Of a stretch of 42,760 nt of DNA, positions 35,175 through 41,869 are shown piece by piece. How positions within the stretch are numbered: position 1 is the stretch's first letter; every line of letters starts with the position of its first letter. Under the pieces are notes generated by a model. The model was not told where the DNA came from. It saw only the letters and a program-made list of their open reading frames with translations, and ran no database searches. Both the position numbers and the translations under genes were made by a program. Source of the stretch: Muribaculaceae bacterium (lineage in GTDB: Bacteria > Bacillota > Clostridia > Lachnospirales > Lachnospiraceae); NCBI GenBank assembly GCA_023663465.1, contig JAMPHJ010000012.1:1-42760 (forward strand), written 5' to 3'.

Positions 35175-35432
35175 ATGATTCAAAAATCTATCCAAATCAA
35201 ACTGGAAGGCGGTTTGGAAGCGAGACCGGTAGCCATGCTCGTACAGGAAGCAAGCAGGTACGAGAGCAGTGTATATATCGAGTCCGCTAACAAAAAAGTC
35301 AATGCCAAAAGTATTATGGGCATGATGGGTCTTGGATTAGGTACTGATGAGACTGTGACGATTCTTGCAGACGGAAATGATGAAGAAGCGGCAGTAGCAG
35401 GGATTGAGAACTTTTTAGGCGGCAAACAGTAA
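35175..35432 (+). CDS. crh: Crh-like HPr paralogue lacking the phosphorylatable histidine
   Basis: An 85-residue HPr fold. The normal HPr active-site signature GLHARPA reads GLEARPV here, so His15 is replaced by Glu15 and PTS phosphotransfer through this residue is impossible. Ser46 is kept in the context VNAKSIMGMMGL, the target of HprK. This is the pattern of Bacillus Crh (Gln15), which acts only as a CcpA co-regulator after Ser46 phosphorylation. The genomic place after whiA is also that of Bacillus crh. A strong AAAGGAGG ribosome site precedes the ATG. A separate true HPr must exist elsewhere if a PTS is present. Confidence 0.9.
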   Translation: MIQKSIQIKLEGGLEARPVAMLVQEASRYESSVYIESANKKVNAKSIMGMMGLGLGTDETVTILADGNDEEAAVAGIENFLGGKQ

Positions 35433-35443
35433 GGCAGAAGATG

Positions 35444-35475
35444 AAAGAGATTTCCAGAGTCGGGGGTCTCTTTTA
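35444..35475 (+). terminator. Terminator after crh
   Basis: A 12-bp stem with three G-T pairs (35444-35455 against 35462-35473) and a 6-base loop, ending in TCTCTTTTATT. It separates the uvrC-to-crh run from the lipid kinase gene. Confidence 0.65.
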
Positions 35476-35494
35476 TTGGTAGGAGGTGGACGTT

Positions 35495-36403
35495 TTGGGG
35501 AAAACGATGCTTTTTGTATATAACCCAAGAGCGGGCAAGGCGCAAATTCGGAGTAATCTGCTGGATATCATCGATACTTTTGTGAAAGCGGAATATGAAG
35601 TGACGGCATATCCGACGCAGAAACCGGGCGACGCAATCAAGGCTGTCAGGGATAGAAGGGATGGCTATGACATTGTTGTGTGCAGCGGCGGCGACGGAAC
35701 GTTGGACGAGGTAGTGACTGGGATGATGATGTGTGAGGATAAACTGCCCATCGGCTACGTTCCCGCAGGAAGCACCAACGATTTTGCAAACAGTTTAAGG
35801 ATTCCGAGAAGTATGATTAAAGCGGCGGACGTGGTCGTAAACGGCAGGAATTTCCGCTGCGATATCGGCGCGTTTAATGACGACAGTTTTATTTATGTGG
35901 CGGCGTTCGGGCTTTTTACGGACGTATCTTATGAGACCAGGCAGGATGTCAAAAACGTGCTCGGACATACGGCGTATCTGCTGGAAGGCGTAAAGCGCCT
36001 TTCCTCCATCAAGTCCTACAAAATGAAAATAAGTTATGATGACGTCTGTCTGGAAGATGAATATCTTTACGGTATGATTACAAACTCTAATTCCGTAGGC
36101 GGTTTTCGGGGGATTACCGGTAAAGATGTGGAGTTAAACGACGGCTTATTTGAGGTGACGCTGATTAAGAAACCGGCGAATCCTCTGGATATCAACAATA
36201 TCATAGCGGCATTGGTGGATAAAAGGCTTCACTCGGACGCTATCCAGTGTTTCAAGACTTCTAAGCTTCTGATAGAAGCCGAGCAGGAAGTGGCATGGAC
36301 ACTGGACGGGGAATACGGCGGCGACCATCTGACGGCGGTGGTTGAGAATAAAAAAGAGGCGCTGGAAATCCGGGTTCCGTGGGAAACGCAGCTGGAAATC
36401 TGA
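35495..36403 (+). CDS. Diacylglycerol/YegS-family lipid kinase
   Basis: A soluble or peripheral lipid kinase of the DagK type that phosphorylates diacylglycerol or related lipids, recycling lipid made during envelope polymer synthesis. Signatures are FVYNPRAGK, VVCSGGDGTLDEVV, the nucleotide-binding GSTNDFANSL, and FGLFTDVSYET. The start is set by AGGAGGTGG at 35481-35489: TTG 35495 is correctly spaced (302 residues), the longer GTG 35486 overlaps the ribosome site, and ATG 35507 is too far. No membrane helix was seen. Substrate specificity is not deducible. Confidence 0.9.
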   Translation: MGKTMLFVYNPRAGKAQIRSNLLDIIDTFVKAEYEVTAYPTQKPGDAIKAVRDRRDGYDIVVCSGGDGTLDEVVTGMMMCEDKLPIGYVPAGSTNDFANSLRIPRSMIKAADVVVNGRNFRCDIGAFNDDSFIYVAAFGLFTDVSYETRQDVKNVLGHTAYLLEGVKRLSSIKSYKMKISYDDVCLEDEYLYGMITNSNSVGGFRGITGKDVELNDGLFEVTLIKKPANPLDINNIIAALVDKRLHSDAIQCFKTSKLLIEAEQEVAWTLDGEYGGDHLTAVVENKKEALEIRVPWETQLEI

Positions 36404-36405
36404 TA

Positions 36406-36432
36406 GAAATTTGCGGCAGAAATTTCCTTTTA
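36406..36432 (+). terminator. Probable terminator after the lipid kinase
   Basis: An AT-rich 7-bp stem GAAATTT (36406-36412) / AAATTTC (36420-36426) with a 7-base loop, followed by CTTTTA. Weak stem. A TATAAT at 36460-36465 just downstream is the likely -10 box for the aldolase gene; its -35 is poor (TTTTCT). Confidence 0.5.
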
Positions 36433-36524
36433 ATGGTTTTCTTTTTCCGGGGAATGCTGTATAATAGCATCAGATAATTGGGCGGACAGCCTGAATATAA
36501 AATTTATAATGGAGGTAGAATAAA

Positions 36525-37388
36525 ATGTTAGTTTCAGCAACAGAAATGCTTCAAAAAGCAGTGGCTGGCCATTATGCAGTAGGTCAGTTCAATATTAACA
36601 ATCTGGAGTGGACCAAGGCGATTCTTTTGACGGCGCAGGAGTGCAACTCACCTGTTATTCTCGGCGTATCCGAAGGCGCAGGAAAGTATATGGGCGGCTA
36701 TGACGTCGTTATGGGTATGGTAAACGGTCTGATTAAAGATCAGAATATCACAGTGCCCGTAGCAGTACATCTGGACCACGGTTCTTATGACCATTGCTAC
36801 AAATGTATGGAAGCAGGATTCCCGTCCGTTATGTTTGACGGCTCCCATTATTCTATCGACGAGAATATTGCGAAGACGAAAGAGTTAGTTGAGGCGGCTC
36901 ATGCAAAGGGAATTTCCATCGAAGCAGAAGTAGGCTCCATCGGCGGTGAAGAAGACGGTGTCGTAGGAATGGGCGAATGTGCGGATCCCGCAGAGTGCAA
37001 ACAGATTGCAGACCTCGGCGTAGATTTCCTGGCAGCAGGTATCGGCAATATCCACGGCAAATATCCTGAAAACTGGAAAGGCCTTCAGTTTGACGTACTC
37101 GAAGCAGTACAGGAAAAGACAGGAACGCTCCCGTTAGTGCTTCACGGCGGGACAGGTATTCCCGATGATATGATTAAGAAAGCGATTTCTCTTGGCGTTG
37201 CAAAGATTAACGTAAATACAGAGTGTCAGCTCGTATTTGCAGAAGCGACCCGCCAGTATATCGAGGCAGGCAAAGATCAGCAGGGTAAAGGTTTTGACCC
37301 TCGTAAGCTGCTTGCTCCGGGCTTTGAAGCGATTAAGGCAAAAGTAAAAGAGAAAATGGAATTATTTGGTTCTGTTGGCAAAGCGTAA
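36525..37388 (+). CDS. fba: Class II fructose-1,6-bisphosphate aldolase
   Basis: The zinc-dependent glycolytic aldolase splits fructose-1,6-bisphosphate into dihydroxyacetone phosphate and glyceraldehyde-3-phosphate. Metal and active-site motifs are complete: VAVHLDHGSYDH, EAEVGSIGGEEDGV, AAGIGNIHGKYP and LVLHGGTGIPDDM. The length of 287 residues is usual for the short class II form of Gram-positive bacteria. GGAGG precedes ATG 36525 with normal spacing. A lone TATAAT box lies upstream, and a strong terminator shared with the convergent symporter gene follows, so it is probably monocistronic. Confidence 0.97.
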   Translation: MLVSATEMLQKAVAGHYAVGQFNINNLEWTKAILLTAQECNSPVILGVSEGAGKYMGGYDVVMGMVNGLIKDQNITVPVAVHLDHGSYDHCYKCMEAGFPSVMFDGSHYSIDENIAKTKELVEAAHAKGISIEAEVGSIGGEEDGVVGMGECADPAECKQIADLGVDFLAAGIGNIHGKYPENWKGLQFDVLEAVQEKTGTLPLVLHGGTGIPDDMIKKAISLGVAKINVNTECQLVFAEATRQYIEAGKDQQGKGFDPRKLLAPGFEAIKAKVKEKMELFGSVGKA

Positions 37389-37425
37389 GCAGGAATGAAA
37401 TGGAATCAAGAATAAAGTAAAAAAG

Positions 37426-37461
37426 AACCCGGAAGCGATGAGAAAACGTTTCCGGGTTTTT
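37426..37461. terminator. Bidirectional terminator between fba and the AGCS symporter gene
   Basis: A 12-bp stem with one G-T pair (37426-37437 against 37447-37458), a 9-base loop, and runs of T on the plus side and T on the minus side. It sits between convergent genes. Confidence 0.9.
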
Positions 37462-37473
37462 CATTTCATTTAT

Positions 37474-38967
37474 TTAAGCGTCTAAATTCTTTTCCTGCTC
37501 CGCCTGGATCTCAGGGATGGCGGACAGCATCGGTTTTTCCTCTTTTCCCTTAAAGATTCGGTTTACATAATTCTTAGTAATCTGGTATACCTGCGGTGAA
37601 AGCGCCAGCACACCGATTAAGTTGGGAATCATCATCATACCGTTGAAGGTATCCGCTAAATCCCAGGCAAGATTGTCGCCCATGACCGCGCCGCCGAAAA
37701 TGGCGATAACGAAAATCACCCGATAGACGATCGTATATTTTTCCCCGAATAAAAATTCGCAGGCTTTCGTACCGTAGTGACTCCAGCCGAGGACAGTGGA
37801 AAAAGCAAACAGCATAACCGATATCGCTACAAAAGCCGCGCCAAGTTTTCCGAAGTGCATGGAGAAAACGGTAGAGACAATATTTGCTTTGGTTAACGTA
37901 ACGCCGTTATACGCTTCCATCGTAATGCCGGTGTTCAAATCCACAAGTCCCGAAGAGAGCACGGAAAAAGCGGTCAGCGTACAAACCACGATGGTATCCG
38001 CAAATACTTCAAAGATTCCCCACATGCCCTGCCGTACCGGTTCGCTGACATTGGAATTGGAGTGTACCATGACGGAAGAACCAAGTCCTGCCTCGTTGGA
38101 AAATACGCCTCGTTTCATGCCCTGTTCAATCGCAAGTTTCACGCCGTACCCGACGATACCGCCGCCCGCCGCCTGCAATGCGAAAGCGCCTTTGAAGATT
38201 GCAGCAAATACCGTGCCAACCTGGGAAATGTTCGTTATGAAGATAACGATACTTCCGACTATGTATAAAACAACCATGAAAGGAACGATTTTTTCCGTCA
38301 CGGAAGCGATACGTTTCAGACCGCCGACGATAACAAGACCGCCCAGAATCAGGACCGCAATACCGGTAATCCAGGTAGGAATGCCGAAAACGCTTTCCAT
38401 GTTACCGGATATGGAATTGACCTGTGTCATATTGCCGATACCGAAAGAAGCAAGGAAACAGAAAATGGAAAATAGAACTGCAAGAATCATTCCCAGTTGT
38501 TTACAGCCTTTCTTTTTTCCAAGACCGTCCCGCAAATAGTACATCGCGCCGCCCGACCATTCGTCGTTTTTGTTTTTGCGGCGATAGTAAATGCCGAGGA
38601 CATTTTCCGAATAATTGGTCATCATACCGAAGAAGGCGATAAGCCACATCCAGAACACCGCGCCCGGTCCGCCGACCATGATTGCGCCCGCTACCCCGAC
38701 GATATTGCCGGTTCCTACCGTAGCGGCAAGCGCGGTACAAAGGGACTGGAATTGGGAAATGGACTTGTCTTTCGTGTGCCCTACCACATCTTTGTCTTTG
38801 AAAATCGCGCCGATTGTCATTTTCATCCAGTGTCCGATATGGGCAATCTGGAAAAATTTCGTCAGGCAGGTCATTAAAATGCCTACAAAAGCTAAAAGGA
38901 TTAAAGCGGGCCAGCCCCAGACGATATTGTTGACGACATTGTTTACATTGGTAATAATTTCTAACAT
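37474..38967 (-). CDS. AGCS-family sodium:alanine/glycine symporter
   Basis: A 497-residue integral membrane protein with about 11 helices. AGCS signatures are present: QFQSLCTALAATVGTGNIVGVAGA, GPGAVFWMWLIAFFGMMTNYSE (each shortened here), YYLRDGLGKK, GVKRGVFSNEAGLGSS-type text reading GMKRGVFSNEAGLGSS, and the C-terminal FSTVLGWSHYGTKACEFLFG. It imports alanine or glycine with sodium. The start at 38967 has GGGAGGAAC directly upstream, whereas the longer open frame to 39129 has no ribosome site and non-conserved sequence. The TTGACA/TAAAAT promoter at 39105-39077 drives it. Confidence 0.95.
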   Translation of the reverse strand: MLEIITNVNNVVNNIVWGWPALILLAFVGILMTCLTKFFQIAHIGHWMKMTIGAIFKDKDVVGHTKDKSISQFQSLCTALAATVGTGNIVGVAGAIMVGGPGAVFWMWLIAFFGMMTNYSENVLGIYYRRKNKNDEWSGGAMYYLRDGLGKKKGCKQLGMILAVLFSIFCFLASFGIGNMTQVNSISGNMESVFGIPTWITGIAVLILGGLVIVGGLKRIASVTEKIVPFMVVLYIVGSIVIFITNISQVGTVFAAIFKGAFALQAAGGGIVGYGVKLAIEQGMKRGVFSNEAGLGSSVMVHSNSNVSEPVRQGMWGIFEVFADTIVVCTLTAFSVLSSGLVDLNTGITMEAYNGVTLTKANIVSTVFSMHFGKLGAAFVAISVMLFAFSTVLGWSHYGTKACEFLFGEKYTIVYRVIFVIAIFGGAVMGDNLAWDLADTFNGMMMIPNLIGVLALSPQVYQITKNYVNRIFKGKEEKPMLSAIPEIQAEQEKNLDA

Positions 38968-39076
38968 GTTCCTCCCTCCCAAAGCGGGTTTGCCGCTTCT
39001 TTGTCCGTGATTTTCTATCAATATAAAAATGGTATAACAGTTGACTAACCGACCGTTACACCATTGCAACGATATT

Positions 39077-39105
39077 ATTTTATTATAGATGGGAAAGGAT
39101 GTCAA
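39077..39105 (-). promoter_or_regulatory. Promoter of the AGCS symporter gene
   Basis: On the minus strand TTGACA (39105-39100), a 17-base spacer and TAAAAT (39082-39077), giving a leader of about 100 bases. An imperfect hairpin (GGTGTAAC / GTTATACC on the transcript) lies in that leader. Confidence 0.7.
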
Positions 39106-39213
39106 TAAAAAGTGTATTATTGTATACAATTTGTCATATATGAGAGGAAAATTTGGCTGTAAATCTGTAGATGAAAGTTAATTTGTGGATAAAACGACCC
39201 CGGAGAAGGGAGG

Positions 39214-39240
39214 ATGCCAAGTAAATAAATTACTTGGCAT
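39214..39240. terminator. Orphan terminator-like hairpin
   Basis: An 11-bp perfect stem ATGCCAAGTAA (39214-39224) / TTACTTGGCAT (39230-39240) with a 5-base loop, followed by TTATTAT. No gene on either strand ends here. GGGAGG directly before ATG 39214 would allow only a four-residue peptide (MPSK). It may end an unrecognised small transcript. Confidence 0.5.
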
Positions 39241-39441
39241 TTATTATGAAAAAGTATTAATTAATCTGTTAGTGCAATGTCAGCTCTTTTGTTCTCTTAT
39301 GTTATAAGTATATGCAAAAGAAATGTCTAAAAAATGTTGCTGAAGTGAAGTTTCTTTAAATTAAATATGAACAAATTATGAACAGGGAAAAAGCTGCTTA
39401 TCAAAGCCAGACATTTGAAATTATGATATAATATAATAGTC

Positions 39442-39591
39442 GCAAAGGAAAATCAAGCGACGCGCAGCGGCATTTGATTTTCCTGCGGCATTAACGAGCA
39501 AACGTCCGATGAAATCGGACAAAGAGCGCGATAGCGCGGGTTTGCGAGTATAGAAGTATAGCAAAGGAAAATCAAGCGACGCGCAGCGGCA
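39442..39591. repeat. Structured intergenic repeat element with 31-bp direct repeats
   Basis: Two identical 31-bp copies (39442-39472 and 39561-39591; core AATCAAGCGACGCGCAGCGG) flank a palindrome-rich stretch. AGGAAAATCAA (39446-39456) pairs with TTGATTTTCCT (39474-39484). Then GCAAAC (39498-39503) pairs with GTTTGC (39540-39545) around two hairpins, GTCCGAT-GAA-ATCGGAC (39504-39520) and GCGC-GATA-GCGC (39526-39537), a three-way-junction shape. GC content is sharply higher than the AT-rich flanks. This resembles a dispersed REP/MITE-type element; no coding potential is seen. Confidence 0.7.
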
Positions 39592-39613
39592 GCAAACGCA
39601 CAGATTTTTGTCG

Positions 39614-39652
39614 AAAAGTGCAAAGTATACCCAAAAAAGTGCGAAGTATACC
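39614..39652 (+). promoter_or_regulatory. Tandem site spaced by 21 bp upstream of the GHKL/LytTR pair
   Basis: AAAAGTGCAAAGTATACC and AAAAGTGCGAAGTATACC differ by one base and are exactly 21 bases apart start to start, two helical turns. LytTR regulators bind direct repeats with this spacing, and a LytTR regulator is encoded 1.5 kb downstream, so this is a candidate autoregulatory operator. No good promoter could be placed between here and ATG 39741, as expected for an activator-dependent start. Confidence 0.5.
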
Positions 39653-39740
39653 AGAAAAAGGTATTCATGCTGATTATTTGATATTCTGGTGTAAGAGTAA
39701 AAGGATAGTAAAAAGGATAGTAAAAGGAGATAAAATAAAT

Positions 39741-41075
39741 ATGTTAGGTGGTCCTGTATATATAGCGTTCATCCGCTTTGCGATAAGCCTTGCAGGGGTT
39801 ATTTTGTTATTTTCCCGCATGAGCGAATCCCGTTTTGATAGGAAAAAGACAATCCTTTATTATGGAGGCTTCAGCGTAGCACTTCTGGCAGCGGCGTCTG
39901 TCTGGTATGTGGTGGATTGGGAAAGCTGTGTGCGCATCGTCGCCTTTGCCATGTATCTGTGCTTTGCGATATTCGCCATTATCATGAGCAGGGATTCCAT
40001 TTATCTGTCCATCTATAAACTGGCGCTGACCTTTTATCTGCTGGCGGTGTTCCTCATCGGAGGGCTGGAAGTTGCCATTGTCTTTTTTAACAGAAATGTA
40101 TGGGCGGATATCATTACGCGCGTGATATTGATTCTGCTGATGGCTTTCTTTATGGAAAAAAAGCTGAAAAAATCGCTAATCGGATTTGGCGATTATGTAG
40201 AAAAAGAGGTAGATAAATTCAGCGTAGCAATTATGATTATCTGCATTCTTCTGGGAATCGGTTTTATTTTGAATCCAAATCTCAGAGATGGAACGCCGTA
40301 TCGTATTTATCAGTTGGCGGTGAATTTCATCCTGATAGGAACTTTGCAGCTTCTTGTCTATCGTTTTTACCTGCATATCGGAATTGAGAAGGAATATGAA
40401 AAAGAAAATCAGCTGATACAGATGAATCACCGGTTGCTAGAGCGGCAGGTGGAAATTCTGGAAGAGTCCGTGGAATCGGGAAAAAGACTCCGGCATGATA
40501 TCAGGCATCATAATGCGGTTATCGCAGAATATGTGCGCCAGGGGCAGAAGGAAGAGCTTCTGCAATATCTAAAAGAGTATGAAAAAGAAACGGACGGAGG
40601 TATGGTAAAACCAATATGCGCCAATACCGCAGTCAATAATATTCTTGCAGCGTATACGAGAAAAGCGAGAAACGAGCAGATTAAGGTGCAGCTTGACATT
40701 GAGGTCGGAAGAGATATGGCGATACCCAGTATCGACTTGGTGGCGATTCTTGCCAACGCTTATGAGAATGCGATTTATGCCTGTATGGAAGTGAAGAAGT
40801 ATTCTGAAGGGCGGGAATGTTTTATTCAGTTGATGGTCAAAAGAAGAAAAAATAAACTGATTATCTTCTGCAGTAACACCTGCAGGGCGGAAACTGCACT
40901 AAAGGACGGGCAGCCGAAGACGGAATTTACAGGCGGGATTGGTGTTTCGAGCATTATTAAGACGGCGGAAAAGTATGATGGGGAATGCGATTTTAAAAAT
41001 GATAACGGCGTGTTTATTTTCAGATTGATTATGAACATTCCATCGGATTATAAAACAGCAGAATATTCAGGTTAA
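39741..41075 (+). CDS. GHKL-type sensor histidine kinase (AgrC/VirS-like)
   Basis: About six to seven membrane helices fill residues 1-215, followed by a coiled-coil linker (EKENQLIQMNHRLLERQVEI) and a kinase core. The phospho-accepting histidine is His252 in RLRHDIRHHN; the ATP-binding N-box is ANAYENAIYA near residue 338, and GGIGVSSI supplies the G-box. This layout is that of AgrC-like kinases that pair with LytTR regulators, often in peptide quorum sensing. ATG 39741 is chosen because AAGGAGA lies at 39724-39730; the longer open frame starting upstream overlaps the tandem operator. No autoinducer peptide gene or AgrB-like processing gene was seen nearby, so the signal is unknown. Confidence 0.9.
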   Translation: MLGGPVYIAFIRFAISLAGVILLFSRMSESRFDRKKTILYYGGFSVALLAAASVWYVVDWESCVRIVAFAMYLCFAIFAIIMSRDSIYLSIYKLALTFYLLAVFLIGGLEVAIVFFNRNVWADIITRVILILLMAFFMEKKLKKSLIGFGDYVEKEVDKFSVAIMIICILLGIGFILNPNLRDGTPYRIYQLAVNFILIGTLQLLVYRFYLHIGIEKEYEKENQLIQMNHRLLERQVEILEESVESGKRLRHDIRHHNAVIAEYVRQGQKEELLQYLKEYEKETDGGMVKPICANTAVNNILAAYTRKARNEQIKVQLDIEVGRDMAIPSIDLVAILANAYENAIYACMEVKKYSEGRECFIQLMVKRRKNKLIIFCSNTCRAETALKDGQPKTEFTGGIGVSSIIKTAEKYDGECDFKNDNGVFIFRLIMNIPSDYKTAEYSG

Positions 41076-41103
41076 AAATAGCCGGAAATAAGGAGGGAAA
41101 CGC

Positions 41104-41853
41104 ATGTACCTGCTGGCGCTCTGTGATGACGAATTGACAGAATTGGAAAAAACAGAAAGATTGCTGGGCGACTATGAGAAAAAACACTCCGGGCTGGATT
41201 TCTCGATTCGGCGGTTTGAGAATGCAGACGGACTGCTGAATGCAGTCAGGGAAGAAAACTATATGCCGGATTTGATATTCATGGATATTTATATGCCGGA
41301 TAAAGAAAGCAATTCTTATCCGCTGGGGCTGGAAGCGGCAAAAGAGCTTCGCTGCAGGAATTACCAAGGAAAAATCGTTTTTCTTACGACGTCTAGGGAG
41401 TATGCATTGGAGGCTTTCGATGTGGACGCCTGGCAGTATATCGTCAAGCCGGTATCGGAAGATAAGCTCCAGGCGCTGCTTGATGGTCTCTTGAAAGATA
41501 TCGAGGAGGAGCAGAAGAAATATATTCTGCTGCGGATGGACGGGCGGCTTGTGAGGGTATCGGTAAACGATATTGTATGCTGTGAGGCGCAGGGAAAAAC
41601 GCAATGTATGCATTTTGCAGACGGCACGAAATGTATCCTGCGGATGACGATGATGGAGCTTTACGATTTGCTTTCCCATTATCGGGAGTTTGTGAGGCTC
41701 GGCATTGCGTTTATCGTCAATCTTGGTTATATTGGCAGCTTGAGCGCCAAGGAAATCTGTATGGACAACGGCATGAAGATTTATCTGCCAAGAGGCGCTT
41801 ACAAAAGTTTAAGAGAGCAATATTTTAACTATTATTGCAGAGAAAACGAATAG
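41104..41853 (+). CDS. LytTR-family response regulator
   Basis: The receiver domain spans residues 1-125, with the phosphorylated aspartate at Asp61 in LIFMDIYMPD, the acidic pair at ALCDDE, and the conserved lysine in YIVKPVSEDKL. The LytTR DNA-binding domain covers about residues 145-245 (VNDIVCCEAQGKTQCMHF, REFVRLGIAFIVNLGYIGSL, MKIYLPRGAYKSLREQY). It partners the kinase gene that ends 28 bases upstream; an AAGGAGGG ribosome site precedes it. A tandem 21-bp-spaced repeat upstream of the pair is a plausible binding site. Target genes are unknown, although the next gene, a methyl-accepting-type protein, follows by 16 bases and may be cotranscribed. Confidence 0.93.
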   Translation: MYLLALCDDELTELEKTERLLGDYEKKHSGLDFSIRRFENADGLLNAVREENYMPDLIFMDIYMPDKESNSYPLGLEAAKELRCRNYQGKIVFLTTSREYALEAFDVDAWQYIVKPVSEDKLQALLDGLLKDIEEEQKKYILLRMDGRLVRVSVNDIVCCEAQGKTQCMHFADGTKCILRMTMMELYDLLSHYREFVRLGIAFIVNLGYIGSLSAKEICMDNGMKIYLPRGAYKSLREQYFNYYCRENE

Positions 41854-41869
41854 AGGGGGATTCATCATT

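Noticed and set aside
37796-38539. 247-aa plus-strand ORF opposite the AGCS symporter gene
   Set aside because: Shadow of a well-conserved membrane protein gene; no ribosome site and composition typical of an antisense reading.
38968-39129. 54-residue N-terminal extension of the symporter
   Set aside because: It covers the promoter and leader of the gene; GGGAGGAAC immediately before ATG 38967 fixes the start.
39442-39591. Possible CRISPR array from 31-bp direct repeats
   Set aside because: Only two copies, 119 bp apart, with palindromes rather than a spacer between them and no cas genes nearby.
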